Source of the DNA: Apiotrichum sp. Y4204
Lineage: Eukaryota; Basidiomycota; Tremellomycetes; Trichosporonales; Trichosporonaceae
Length of the DNA: 64,000 nucleotides
Direction of reading: 5' to 3'
Assembly: GCA_025531455.1 (NCBI GenBank)
Contig: JAMYHL010000035.1
Coordinates: forward strand, 124,001-188,000
Below, one piece after another: positions 12,956-23,600 of the stretch (position 1 is the first letter of the stretch; every line of letters starts with the position of its first letter). The notes under the pieces are model-generated. The model ran no database searches and had not been told where the DNA came from. It worked only from the letters and a program-made list of their open reading frames with translations. A program made the position numbers and the translations under genes.

Positions 12956-15155
12956 TTAGATCTCGCGGCTCTCGTCGACATTGACGATAAAGTTGATGAA
13001 CCACCTGACCTGCTCGACGAACGTGTCCGCCTCCTGCCCCGTCAGTCCTTTCATCGCTTGCCTGGGAACTCACGATAAACTCGTCGACGGTGTGCACGTT
13101 GTTCAGCTTTGGCCCCAGCATGGTGATGTACGCGAAGCGGTAGATGTTGCGCGTCAGGTTCCAGTACCGCTTCGTGTCCGTGTTCTGCCGTCAGCTGTGG
13201 ACTCTGCGATGCAGTGTCTACTCACGCCAGTGAACTGCGCAGGAGCGACGAACACCTCGCCGCCCTCGGCCTTGGCATCAGGGCGCGAGTCGTATACGCC
13301 GCGGATCGTGCCCGCAAAGACGCGCCACGCGGCCGAGTCGAGCGTGTATGGCGACACGGGCGCGGGGTTGAGCCTATTGTCAGAGTGACGCTGCTGTTGT
13401 GACTCACGTCGAGTTCCACGCCACGTCAATGACGAGCTTGCCCGCCTTGTAGCCCTTCCTGCCCTTGTGGCCCTTGTGGTCGCGCATGCCGAAGCCCATG
13501 CCCATGCCGCCGCCGTGGCAACCGCTGGCGCTGGTGTACGCATCAAGGTCTACGGCCTTGCCCCACGCCTCGACCTCAAGGCCGAGCTTGGCTGCCGTCG
13601 GGGCTACTGTCTTGACAATGCGCTTTTGCACCTCGTCGACCGACGATGACACCGAGATGCGATGGTTGACAATGGCGGTGACAACCTCGGGCTGCGCGTT
13701 AGAATTATTTCCACTGTACTTTTGATTTTGCTCGTCACTCACCAAGGCATTGACCTTGACGCCGCCGTTGATGATATCCACGGCCTGGGTCGTGGAGATC
13801 ATCGCGTGTCCCATGCCAGGGGGCATGACGCCGTCCTTTGCGCTGCCCTCCTCCCACCACTTCTGGACCTTTTTGAGGGCGCCCTCGTCGAGTTTACCCT
13901 TGCCGATGCTGCGGGTGAGGCGGTTGACAGCCTTGCGGAGGGACGACGGCGCGTCGGGGGCGTGGTTCGCCGCGCACGCCGTGTATGCGATCAAAGGGGA
14001 GGCGGGGCTCAGTGACGCGGGGTACGGGTTGCGCTCGAGCGCCGCGATGAGCAGCGACGCCATGCCGATACCGGTGTGTGGGGCTGGGGTCAGGACTGTA
14101 AAGGCAAGAGGTATACCCACGGGGAATGGACGAGTGGCCACCGGGCGTCTCGACGCGCATTTCGACGTCGAGATAGCCCTTCTCGCCGACGGCGGGCATG
14201 GCGAAGAGCTGGCCATACACCTCGGTGAGGCCGCTGCCCTCGTCGACGAGGAGCGCCATCGAGTCAGCGCCGTACTTGTCCTCAAGCCAGGCCGAGAGGG
14301 CCGTCGCGCCGACCTTGCCGCCCGTCTCTTCATCGGTGCCGAGCGCAAGGATGACGGTACGTTTGGGGGTGGACTGCCCAGACTGGAGGAGGAGCTCGAT
14401 CGCCGCCCTGTCCCGTCAGCTCGCGAATCCCGAATTCAATGCGGCACTCACATCGCGCCGATGAGGCCCGACTTGTCGTCCGTCGATCCGCGTCCCCAGA
14501 TCCGCTTCCCGTCATACTCGCCACCGTACGGCTCGTGCGTCCAGAGATCGCGTGTCGAGCCAAGAACAGGAACGACGTCTGCGTGTGAGCTCCGAACCAC
14601 CTTGCTGACCCACCCTGGTGCGCGGTCAGGAGGAGCGGCTTGAGGTCGGGGTCGCTGCCCTGCCACTCGAAGATGAGCGCGTGCGTCACGACCCGAGTAC
14701 GCGTCAAATGCTTGTGCAGCAGGGGAAACGCCGATTCGAGGTCTGGGTATGAGTAAACATCGTACCGTGGTGGATTCAAGCCACCTACAGTCGGCAAACT
14801 TGTAGAACACGTCCCAGCGGGGATCCTCGCCCACGGGGCCCATGACGTCGAAGATCTCGGTCGGGACGCGCACCGCGTCCGCGAGCCAGTTGACGATGCG
14901 GTCCTTTTCGCCCGCGATGAGCCCGCTAGCATTGAAGGAAGGGAGGACGGGCTCGGCCTGCGCGCACTCTGCCGACGCCTGGACGCGAGCAGCCGTCGCG
15001 GGCGAGATCGTGTACTTCTGGACACCGGCCGGGAGGTGGATCACGCTCACGGCACCCAGAACGAGGAAACCGAGGAGGGCGAGGAGGACACGCGTTCGCG
15101 AACGCCCCGCACGGGCGGGCGCGTTGGTTGGGAGTTCGAGGTCGGGGCGGCCCAT
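12956..15155 (-). CDS. CPS1: Vacuolar carboxypeptidase S, M20 metallopeptidase
   Basis: This multi-exon gene encodes a type II membrane protein: a short cytosolic N terminus, a membrane anchor at residues 23-39 (VLLALLGFLVLGAVSVI), then a lumenal M20 peptidase. The M20 metal-site motifs are present in order: LLLTAHQ joined by splicing to DVVPVLG (metal His and neighbouring Asp), GRGSTDDKSGLIGA (bridging Asp) and LALGTDEETGG (catalytic Glu pair). ETPGGHSSIP belongs to the dimerisation-domain region. The ATG at 15155-15153 was chosen because it directly precedes the basic stretch and anchor; an in-frame non-ATG frame extends 16 codons further. The stop is at 12958-12956, after FVEQVRWFINFIVNVDES. 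Yeast Cps1 is delivered to the vacuole via multivesicular bodies and releases amino acids from peptides. The gene is convergent with creC. Confidence 0.9.
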
Positions 15156-16275
15156 GGTCGATGACGCAATGGGCGAGAGAGTTATGTTTCGGTGCGAGGT
15201 CAACGGTTGCCAGGGTGTGTCTGTTCGACTGGATGTGATGAGAAGGTCGTGTCTCAGGCGACAGCGCGAGACTCGTCAGTGGGCAATGTGGTTTGCCTTG
15301 CTCTGTTGGTCGGCTACTTTAAGTTGCTTCGCCCACCCCCTCTGACAAGTTATAACGGGCACCTCGGACCGGTGATCGCCGATATCACCATGTGGGTGCG
15401 TTGCGATCTGTGTCTGTTGTGTCGTGAATAGCGGATAACGGATATCCGACGATTGTGGCACTCGATGAATCTAAGTGCTGGGACTACCGATGTCATTCCG
15501 ACCTTGAACGACTCTGTATGTGTTGACGGAGGAGCAGTTGATGGCGCCCGGTCATTCTCTGCGGGGACAGACGAGAGAATGAATGGTGACCACAGTCTTT
15601 ATATGCGCCGGGAGTCGTTGATAGATTTCCCTCTCTTATTCCCATATTTCAGTAAAAAAAAAAATCCATTTCTCCTCCCTTGTGTATCTGCGACTGACCA
15701 TTGATCCTCGAAGCAGCCCGGTAGGGTCAGCATTCAGAAAGATAATGGCAAAGAAGGCCAAGAGGCAACGGATCACTTTGAAGATCAAAGATCAGAAACG
15801 TTCACATACGAACTGAAGTGATCGCGGCGTACCTGTTGACACCCCCATTGCTCATTTGTCGTCGCTCTGTGACGATGGATGCGCCTGTCACCCCTAGCTG
15901 GCGAAACAGTCATTTGCAGAGGTAAATATTATCATTTCAGCGTCATTTGGACGTTAAGATCTACATTGCGGCCAGAAGACTACCGACCACCAGTGACATG
16001 GATCCGTACAGGATAACCAGGATGGCAATGTCATAACATTTACCACAACGCACCCTCAAACGAACAGGGGCCCCAGGCCAACCACCCTCGAGTAATTCAA
16101 CGACGACATTCCACACGCCGCAGACGAACTAACTCTCGACACTCAGCGGATCCTTCGCCTCCCTCTTCTCACTCGGTCACTCCGCGACGCCATGGTCTGC
16201 CGCCTTCCCCTCTCGGCTTCTGGCCACGTCGCCACAAGAAAAAGTGGACCCTCCGTGCTCGCTGTCACGGAGGCC
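15156..16275. other. Intergenic region, no supported gene
   Basis: It holds the promoter of carboxypeptidase S (C/T-rich and TA-rich sequence next to 15156) and an A-run at 15653-15664. Open frames are short and lack motifs. I see no RNA gene before the tRNA that follows. Confidence 0.6.
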
Positions 16276-16347
16276 AGGTCCCACTGGGAATCGAACCCAG
16301 ATTACAAGAATCAGAATCTTATGTACTAACCGTTATACGATGGAACC
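16276..16347 (-). tRNA. tRNA-Gln (anticodon CTG)
   Basis: On the minus strand the acceptor stem GGTTCCA (16347-16341) pairs with TGGGACC (16283-16277), including one G-U. The T arm reads CTGGG-TTCGATT-CCCAG. The anticodon arm is TAAGA-TTCTGAT-TCTTG, placing CTG at 16314-16312. The gene is 72 nt with discriminator T and no intron. Internal promoter elements are present (A-box-like in the D arm, B-box GGTTCGATTCC). It would read CAG glutamine codons. Confidence 0.95.
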
Positions 16348-16973
16348 AAGATGTCAACGCCGTTGGAATGATGGTGAGGACGATTGGAATGATGGCGATC
16401 TCGCCGATCGTTCATTCCAAATATCGCCAAAATCCGCCTTACGCAAGCCATCCACGGATGTCCGCTTCCATGTCGCTTCCATCTACATGTGCAGAGCTCC
16501 AAATAGGTTTCCGCTGGTCAGCAGCGCGTTCGCGACGGCCATCAGTTTCCGAGATGTTGGAAGAAACGAGTCGAGAGTTGAGATATCGGCGACCGAAACC
16601 GAGACCGGAAGCGGCGGTCACAATTGATATGACGTCATGGGCTCAAATCGTCGCCCGGTCATTCAACCGGAAGTCTGATTTCCGTTCCGGGTGCTGATTA
16701 AGATTGCAGCTATTGTCGGCTTTGTGCTGAATAGGAAACCGCATGAGATCGTATCGGTTCGGCGCCTGGCAACTGGCTCGAGTCGATTGCGCGCTTGCCC
16801 GCTTGCCCACCTGGAGATACGCCACTCCCCCCACAGATACGCGTTCCCGGCGTGGCGACCGACACAATAACGTGTGATGTTAGCTAAGGACACTTATCCG
16901 CGCGTATATAGAGATCATTGTTGTGGATTGACCATCCGCCATACAGTAATCGCCTCGTCCCCACCCACCCAGC
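16348..16973. other. Intergenic region upstream of the M24 peptidase gene
   Basis: This is the 5' flank shared by the tRNA (minus) and the M24 gene (plus). GGAATGATGG direct repeats appear near 16364-16397. A TATATA element sits at 16905-16910. I see no gene. Confidence 0.6.
16905..16910 (+). promoter_or_regulatory. TATA box of the M24 peptidase gene
   Basis: TATATA about 64 nt upstream of the ATG at 16974, within CGCGTATATAGAGATC. The distance fits a short-leader core promoter. Confidence 0.45.
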
Positions 16974-17678
16974 ATGGCAGCACCCACCAAGACCGCCGCC
17001 GAGCAGCAGGCGTACACCGCGTCGCTCGTGGAGGCGGAGGCGAAGGCCGCGGCGATGTTTGAGGAGATCGAGGGTCTGATCAAGCCGGGCATCACCGAGA
17101 AGGCCCTGTCGGACGCGATCCATCAGCTCGGCCTGGAGCGCCACGGTCTGCAGAGCCACTGGCACAAGCGCATCGTGCGCAGTGGTCCAAACACCCTAAA
17201 GCCGTTCGAGGACAACCCGCCCGACCGTGTCATCGGCGAGGACGACATTCTCATCGTCGACCTCGGCCCCGTGTTCGAGAAATGGGAGGCGGACTTTGGG
17301 CGCACGTACGTGCTCGGCAACGACCCGAAGAAGATTGCGATCCGCGACGCGCTCGAGCCGGCGTGGAAGATTGTGAAGCAGCGCTACGACGAGCGGCCGG
17401 ATATGACTGGCGAGGAGCTGTTCAACATTGCTGTTGCCGAGGTCGAGAGCCGCGGGTTCGAGTGGGGCGCACCGATCGCGGGCCACATTGTCGGATCGTT
17501 CCCGCACGAGCGGATTCCCCAGGACAAGATCTCGCTCTACATTATCAAGGGGAACAACAACTCGATGGAGTGCGTCGGCAAGAACGGGTACAAGCGTCAC
17601 TGGATTCTCGAGATCCACATCCGCGACTCGGCAAACAACATCCAGGGCTTTTACGAGCAGCTTCTCACCCTAAACTAG
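16974..17678 (+). CDS. M24-family metallopeptidase-like protein (pita-bread fold), intronless
   Basis: A single exon of 234 residues starts at the ATG after CCACCCAGC. The fold family is M24 (methionine aminopeptidase/aminopeptidase P/creatinase). All five candidate metal ligands can be placed in order: D96 (ILIVDLGPV), D107 (WEADFGRTYVLG), H171 (IAGHIVGSFPHERIP), E213 (WILEIHIRD) and E228 (GFYEQLL). The protein is only the catalytic-domain length and lacks the N-terminal domain of Xaa-Pro aminopeptidases. The dipeptidase/prolidase specificity residues cannot be judged by eye, so the substrate is unknown. Absence of a signal peptide suggests a cytosolic enzyme. Almost all other genes here carry introns; an intronless compact M24 protein resembles bacterial stand-alone versions, so transfer is possible but unproven. 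Confidence 0.85.
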   Translation: MAAPTKTAAEQQAYTASLVEAEAKAAAMFEEIEGLIKPGITEKALSDAIHQLGLERHGLQSHWHKRIVRSGPNTLKPFEDNPPDRVIGEDDILIVDLGPVFEKWEADFGRTYVLGNDPKKIAIRDALEPAWKIVKQRYDERPDMTGEELFNIAVAEVESRGFEWGAPIAGHIVGSFPHERIPQDKISLYIIKGNNNSMECVGKNGYKRHWILEIHIRDSANNIQGFYEQLLTLN

Positions 17679-19915
17679 GAGATTAGGCGATGTACGATTT
17701 ACGATAGGGTTGCTCGTGGGTTCTACGGGAGCGAAGGATCTTGTGCTTCTCGGACGGCCGCGGTCTCCGTTGTCTCAACTGACCTCGTGTGACCTACCCA
17801 GTCGTGTGCCGGACGTGTGAGACCTGTTGCCCTATCGGGCTTGCCGGCGCTTGTCCCATCCATCCACATATTGCGGATATCAAAGCTGCAACCCGGCGCT
17901 GCGAGCTCGTTAAACCGGGTGTCAGTTGCGATCCTAATTGATCACTGATAGCTGACGGCTGGGAAGCTGACAAACGGCGAGCCGCTGATCTCAAATGGCC
18001 ATCGCGCGATATAAAATACGCGCAAGTCGCGCAACTCGTCCCCGCATGCTAGGATGCTCGGATGCTTCGCACCCGTGTTAGCGTGCGCAGCATGCACAGC
18101 AAAGCCGGCGCGGGGATCATGGGACGGACTGTCCACACGCTCCCCGTGACCTCATGTCTCTCGTATTTTATTCTACCCATCACGATCACCACCCAGCTCA
18201 CACGAGCACTCGGTGTCAGATGCTATCGTAGTCGCAATCTCAGGCCTGAGACGGCTCGACTAGGGTCGCCCTGGAGGCCTGGAAGTCTCGACCGCAGAGG
18301 GTGCGAGCGCCAGCGCGCCACGGCTGGGCGTGATACGCGATACGGAACTCTCGGAGTTCGTCCACGGCAGGCCCACCAGGCCGCCAGGGAGAGAAGCTCA
18401 TCAGTTGCGAGACTGCGATTCTCGCGATTCCGCGCATCCGAAGCTGGCCGTTCTTGGCACGGACCATGGTTCCATGGACCATAGAACCCGGTCTCCCGGT
18501 CTCCCGGGGCGAAGAAGCGCAGGCCGCAGACCCCAAAGCCACAGGGCCACAGGGCCGCAATGCCACAACACAGGTACACAGGGTGACTGCCTATTCCGAC
18601 GGCCGACATGTTCCTTAGCACGAGGATCCGCAGTTTCGGGCGGGATTGTATCAACGATTCTGAGCCGGATGAGTCGATGAGTGATTTTGCGCATACGCGG
18701 TGCTGTGCTGTTAGAGCGACGCGCGACGATAAGAGCCCCGCCATGACCATCGGACGGAACCCGTTCCTCGACTGCTGCCAGCACGGAAAGCGAGACGAGG
18801 TCGGGAAGCAGAGCACCCGAAGCGTGGCCTGTGGGGGTTTTCGCTGTTTTGGCGAGATGAGTGACTGGACCAAAAACTACACTATAATGATCATCCCCTG
18901 ATCTCCGGAATACTGATCGCCTGACTCCTGGCCTCCTGGCCTCCTGGCCTCCTGGCATCCTGATCGGCTGGTCTCTAGTTTTCTTGAGATACCAGTGGAA
19001 CGCTGGAACCCCGTTTCATCTGGAATCTACGCCTTTGTCAGTGCTGATCGGCAGCCCACCCCGAGCGGTGACTAACCGTGAAGCTCGTCGTCATTCTGCG
19101 CGTACAGCTCGTTGGAGTATTTGCGGATCTGGGGCGATGGTCGGGCTCAATAGCGCTGTCGTGAATGTTTGCTTGCAGTGTTCTCTTTCCACTTCAGCTG
19201 CGACGACCTCCATCGATCGAGGAACGCAGAGGAATCGCATGAGCGCCGACTGGAAACTGAGAGCGCATGAAAGTGCTTGGCAGAGCAGATCTATGATTCT
19301 GTCTTGCCGCGGCCTCGAGGTGCCAGGCTAGTCCCAACTTGAGACGCGAGACAATCAGCGCCTATCCCTTGGCGGCACTAGTCACTAGTTTCGATCTCCA
19401 TATCCGCAGCACTTGTCAACTCTGCCTGGCAAACTCGTTGAGCCCGCCCGACAGATCACTCCGGTACATGCAGACGATGGGACCGACTATACCGCGCAGG
19501 AATGCCGGAATTGCTGGTGGTCCTGTCCGACGGACTCACATTAGTGCATCGTCCAGTACTCCAGTGCGCCAGTGCTCCAGTGCCTTCACAGCCAGACAAA
19601 TGGATATCGCCTGCTCCTTGTCCGAATAGCTTGCCGCATTCCGGCCCCCTGCTGCCCCGCGCCGTCTTCCTTTGCTGACCACGGGCCATGGGATGGTCTC
19701 GCAGCTGGAATGCCGCACACCGCCTTTACTAGTGCGTGCACGAGACGCGATCATCGTTCTTAGACGCGTTTTTCGAGAAGCAGGCGAGTCTTGGCAATAT
19801 GACAAGGCGAGAGAGGGAAGGAATACAAAGTCCAGACCACCAGGCCACCCGTCGAGGTGAGTCAACCGTCTGGTCTCATAGAGCGGCTGTCAGCGTTCTC
19901 AGCTTCTCAGAAAGA
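17679..19915. other. Gene-poor region between the M24 gene and the defensin-like gene
   Basis: No open frame here has a family signature or a coherent exon chain. The sequence contains simple and clustered short repeats, including four units of CTCCTGGC at 18925-18956 and CCAGT-type repeats near 19550-19590. Confidence 0.55.
18925..18956. repeat. 8-bp tandem repeat, four copies
   Basis: Four perfect units of CTCCTGGC, followed by a degenerate ATCCTGAT unit. It lies in intergenic DNA. Confidence 0.9.
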
Positions 19916-19923
19916 TATATAAG
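19916..19923 (+). promoter_or_regulatory. TATA box of the defensin-like gene
   Basis: A perfect TATATAAG element 192 nt upstream of the ATG at 20115. The likely leader would contain the six 15-bp repeats. Strong TATA boxes are typical of inducible or highly expressed fungal secreted-protein genes. Confidence 0.6.
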
Positions 19924-20000
19924 AACTCCCTCTGGTCGTCACTTTATCACCAATCCCTCGTCTTTCTTCATCACCCAGTCCCTCGCTTTACGACCACATT

Positions 20001-20090
20001 TACCGCTTCCATCTCTACCGCTTCCACCTCTACCGCTTCCACCTCTACCGCTTCCACCTCTACCGCTTCCACCTCTACCGCTTCCATCTC
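20001..20090 (+). repeat. Six tandem copies of a 15-bp C/T-rich unit in the leader of the defensin-like gene
   Basis: Six consecutive units of TACCGCTTCCACCTC; the first and last units carry a C-to-T change (CATCTC). The array ends 24 nt before the ATG at 20115 and lies downstream of the TATA box, so it is probably transcribed as 5' leader. On the plus strand one frame reads as Leu-Pro repeats, but this frame is not that of the secreted peptide. Confidence 0.95.
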
Positions 20091-20114
20091 TATACCTCAC
20101 ACCCCTCACTCATC

Positions 20115-20633
20115 ATGAAGTTCTTCCCCATCGCCATCGCTACCCTCGCCGTCGGCGCGTACGCCACCAAGATGGTCTACATCCCCGAGGCCGACAAGTC
20201 GTGCGCCGCCAACTCCCAGTCCGACAAGGACTGTGTTGCGGGCGAGGTTGAGGGTGCCGTCAATGTGAGTTTGCCCTCGAGTCCATTTCGACTCCTTCCC
20301 CCTTCTCTCCCCGTTCCCTCATCCCTCACCCCTCCTTACCCGACTTCCCCTTTTCCCGCTTAGCATTATTCTCCTTCCCCCTATTTGACCTCTATCACTT
20401 CATTGCCTTCCATCCTTTGATCTTTTTCCCTCCTCGTCGGCGCCCGCTAACCCCAGCTCAACACGTACACCGACGACGTCGTCACGGGCGGCAAGCGCGA
20501 CCTCGCTCCCCGCGGCTGGACGTGCTGGTGGGGCGGCGACATTGCCTGCCAGGCTAAGTGCTACGCCATCTGGGGTAGGCCCTGCGGCGGCCGCTGCGAG
20601 GACGGCACCTGCTACTGCTCGGCCCACTGTTGA
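20115..20633 (+). CDS. Secreted eight-cysteine defensin-like prepropeptide (cysteine-stabilised alpha-beta type)
   Basis: Two exons, 20115-20264 and 20457-20633, joined in phase 0 across a 192-nt C/T-rich intron, encode 108 residues. A signal peptide (MKFFPIAIATLAVGAYA) is followed by an acidic propeptide and a Lys-Arg Kex2-type site at residues 63-64. The predicted mature peptide is 44 residues (65-108) with cysteines at 73, 81, 85, 93, 97, 102, 104 and 108. It contains the paired CxxxC (81/85) and CxC (102/104) of the defensin fold, and a gamma-core of GxC-x4-C form (GRCEDGTC). The propeptide holds two more cysteines (30 and 40). Signal, acidic pro-region, KR and CSalpha-beta cysteines are the build of known fungal and arthropod defensins, which kill bacteria by binding lipid II or membranes. 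That function is inferred from the fold only. A TATA box and a 15-bp repeat array precede it. Confidence 0.85.
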
Positions 20634-23600
20634 GCACCTTCCTCCCTCACTATTGGTACCAAGCGACACCCTCCTTCCGATTGAGTAGTACCTTAGTGGC
20701 CGTTTCTAGTCCCGGATGTATATACATGACCTGATACTGTGTCTACCTGGGGCAATCAGTTGCAGTTGTAGTAGGACGGTTCGCAATGGAGAGACGCGGC
20801 AGCATTGTGGCACCTGTCGCCCGGTCTCGACGAGTCAGTTTAATTTGAGCCGCAATAAAGTCAGTGTGCGTGGCACTTGGCTTTTCATTGGCATTGACAG
20901 CGATGATCAACGAAGCATCGTCCCCTTGACGATCGGCGGCCCATTGATGGCTGAGGAGTTCAAGCAACTTTTCATCGCCTGTCATACCTCAGCCTGAGTC
21001 CTTCTTCCAGCCTCGAGCTTGAACAGTGATTCTTACCTGATCATCCGTCCTTCGTGGACGGTGATCGTTTGAATCACTTTTATAACACCCTCCACTCGTC
21101 CTCGAATGATTTGAACAAACCCAAAAGGTCAGTCACATCCACTAATCAACCCACAACAACAAGTCCAGACCAACACAGTGAAAAGTAAAGTGACCTACAC
21201 CAGCCCTAAGTTGTGCCTGGCTCTCGTATCGGGGTATCGGCGGGTCTGATCGGGCGTAGGCGCTGTTGGCGCTGGAGCTGCGCACCCGCCGCCATAGGAT
21301 CCATTCAGGATGGACGTAGATTACAGCGCGATTGAGGATCGACGGCTCGATACGGAGACCTCGGCTTGACCCTGCTCAGCCAAAGGGTAGGTTTCCCTGT
21401 TCGAGAAATAGCAGAGTGGGGAAGATTTTGGCTGAAAACTGCTGTCCGTGCTCTGCTTTTTGCTCGACTGTTGCCTCGAAGCTGCTCTTGTGAGTCGTGC
21501 CTTTGTGGTGAATGACAGACGCTGACTCTAGTTAGTCCAGTTTAAACTGAGGCTGAGAAGGGACCGGGGTGTCGCTTCATGGCCTTACACGTCCGGATCT
21601 CTATTGTGCTGCTTATCCTGCCAACGGCTGAGTTTCCTTTGTCCCGACAGTGCTGACCATTGGACTAACATGCGGCCAAGGGCCACTGCGCCCTGGGCCT
21701 GGCTTCTTGGGGCCTGATCGAGTCGGACAGAGGACGTCAAGCTTGGCGACATGCACTGCTCGCCGGCTGTTTCATACTTGTCGGCGACTCGAGCTCCTTC
21801 ACGACGCTCAACGCTCGCTTCCCCATTGTCTTCCCACGTCTTGCGAGACTATTCAGCCCCGGACGCGCCTATTGTCCGAAGGCGGCCAGTGCAGACGGCG
21901 CCACGGAAAAGCGGCATTTTAATGTTGACCCACGTCTGCTGGTTGGGACATGGAGTCACGCCAGAAAACAGCACAACCAAACACTCACTTGACGTTAGGG
22001 GACGCGACATCCGTGTATCATGCCTCACGTCCGTCCAGACGTGATGAGCAACTGACATGACACGTGTAGCGCACCTTATACCGGCCCTGCACGCTATGGC
22101 GCCTCCGGATCATGGCCAACATCAGCTGGCCCCTTGCCATCATATCACTGGCGTCAGAGTGTGACGAGTCAGAGCGCTAGTGTCAGAGGAGCAGAACATC
22201 TGAAGCCAGTCGTGGCGAGTTGTGCGACGAACGAAACGCATTACCAAGGTACAAAGGTGGCGTCTCACGTTGTGGCGTCGCGTTTCGTCTCCGAGCAGAG
22301 GGTCCGGCTCGTCTCGTCGGAAGCGTTCGCCAATTGCTGACTGCCTGTCTGCTGTCCCTACAGCTCCCTGTCCGGAACATCCCTGTGATCCGGTGTGATC
22401 CCGGTCACCACCAGTGCCATTTGCTCGGCCCGATGTCCGCTTATCTACGAAGGACCGTGCGTGGACGGAACAAAGAAATGTGCGTCAATTTCATGGTGAG
22501 TGGAGACAACGTTAGAACACGACACTGTGACAACTGCTGCGAATGGACGTTGACGGGCGGAGACTGGTGCCACACCGAAGTCACCCGACACGCGACTGTG
22601 ATGGCGGTCTGCGACAACCGAGGGGGGCCCGCGCGTCTTCTGTCCTCGATAGTTATTCGCATTACGAGGCACTGCCATGCCAGCTGTCGTTGATAGACGT
22701 GCCCCAGTCTTTGGTCCTTGTTCATTCCCCGCATCCCAGCGCAGGGTCGTTGGAAAAGGGAAGGGGTGTAACCATAACGATACTCGCTCCGCAGCAATGC
22801 CAGCAAACAATCTCAACGGCAATGCTGCTGAACTCGTTGATCTCGAATGGTGCTGATACCAAGCTCCTCGTCTCCTTGGATGGGAAACTGCTCACGTTGG
22901 GGGGCTGGATTTCAAGGCAGCATGGGCAGGGGGAACTATTGTTCGCTGCTGTCAAGACGAACAGGCCATCTCCGAGGAACGCACATCATGAGAATAAGAA
23001 AGTCGTTCAAGACCGGGGAATCTACTCCACATGGAATGGGAAAACAGAAGCACCACAGCGCCCCACAATCCCCGCCGGGCACCCCGTGTACCCCCGTGTA
23101 CCCCCGCAACATGAGTCTCGGCGTTAGCATTCTAGCTTGGCGGAGAGTGCGTCGCGCGACCATTTCACTGGCCCAGGTCGTGTCTCGAGTCTGAAGTCTC
23201 GAGTCTCAGGTGTCTCGCACACGTCTCGGCACGATGCTCGGTAACATACGCCACGCCCGGGCCCCATGCCCTCCTAACTCCCCCATTCCTGAGCGGCCTG
23301 TTCGCGTCCTAGCTCGGCTTCCTCTCCCAATCTGCATGCCTCCTTTCCTAAGCGTTCTGCACGAACAAGACGCAAGCAAGCTATTAGTCGTCAGTAGTTC
23401 TTATCTGGGGATATCCGGGGCGCCGGATGGCACAGATACAGCCATCACGAATGGGACCACGCCAGTTTGGTCAGTGGGACCCGTCGTATGGAGACAATGA
23501 GAAATGAACGCAACTGTTCGTGGCGGAGTGGAACCGCAGGGCCAAGAAAAAGGAAATCCGTTCCGGCAACGGCCCGCGCGGGGAATGTGGTACACAACTC

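Noticed and set aside
19736..20251. 171-codon open frame with Leu-Pro repeats overlapping the defensin-like gene
   Set aside because: It is produced by reading the 15-bp repeat and the secreted-peptide exon in the wrong frame. It has no homology-like features, whereas the other frame has signal, Kex2 site and ordered cysteines.
22543..23127. 194-codon plus-strand frame in the gene desert
   Set aside because: No motif, mixed composition, non-ATG alternatives and competing frames of similar length on both strands. It fits chance expectation at this GC content.
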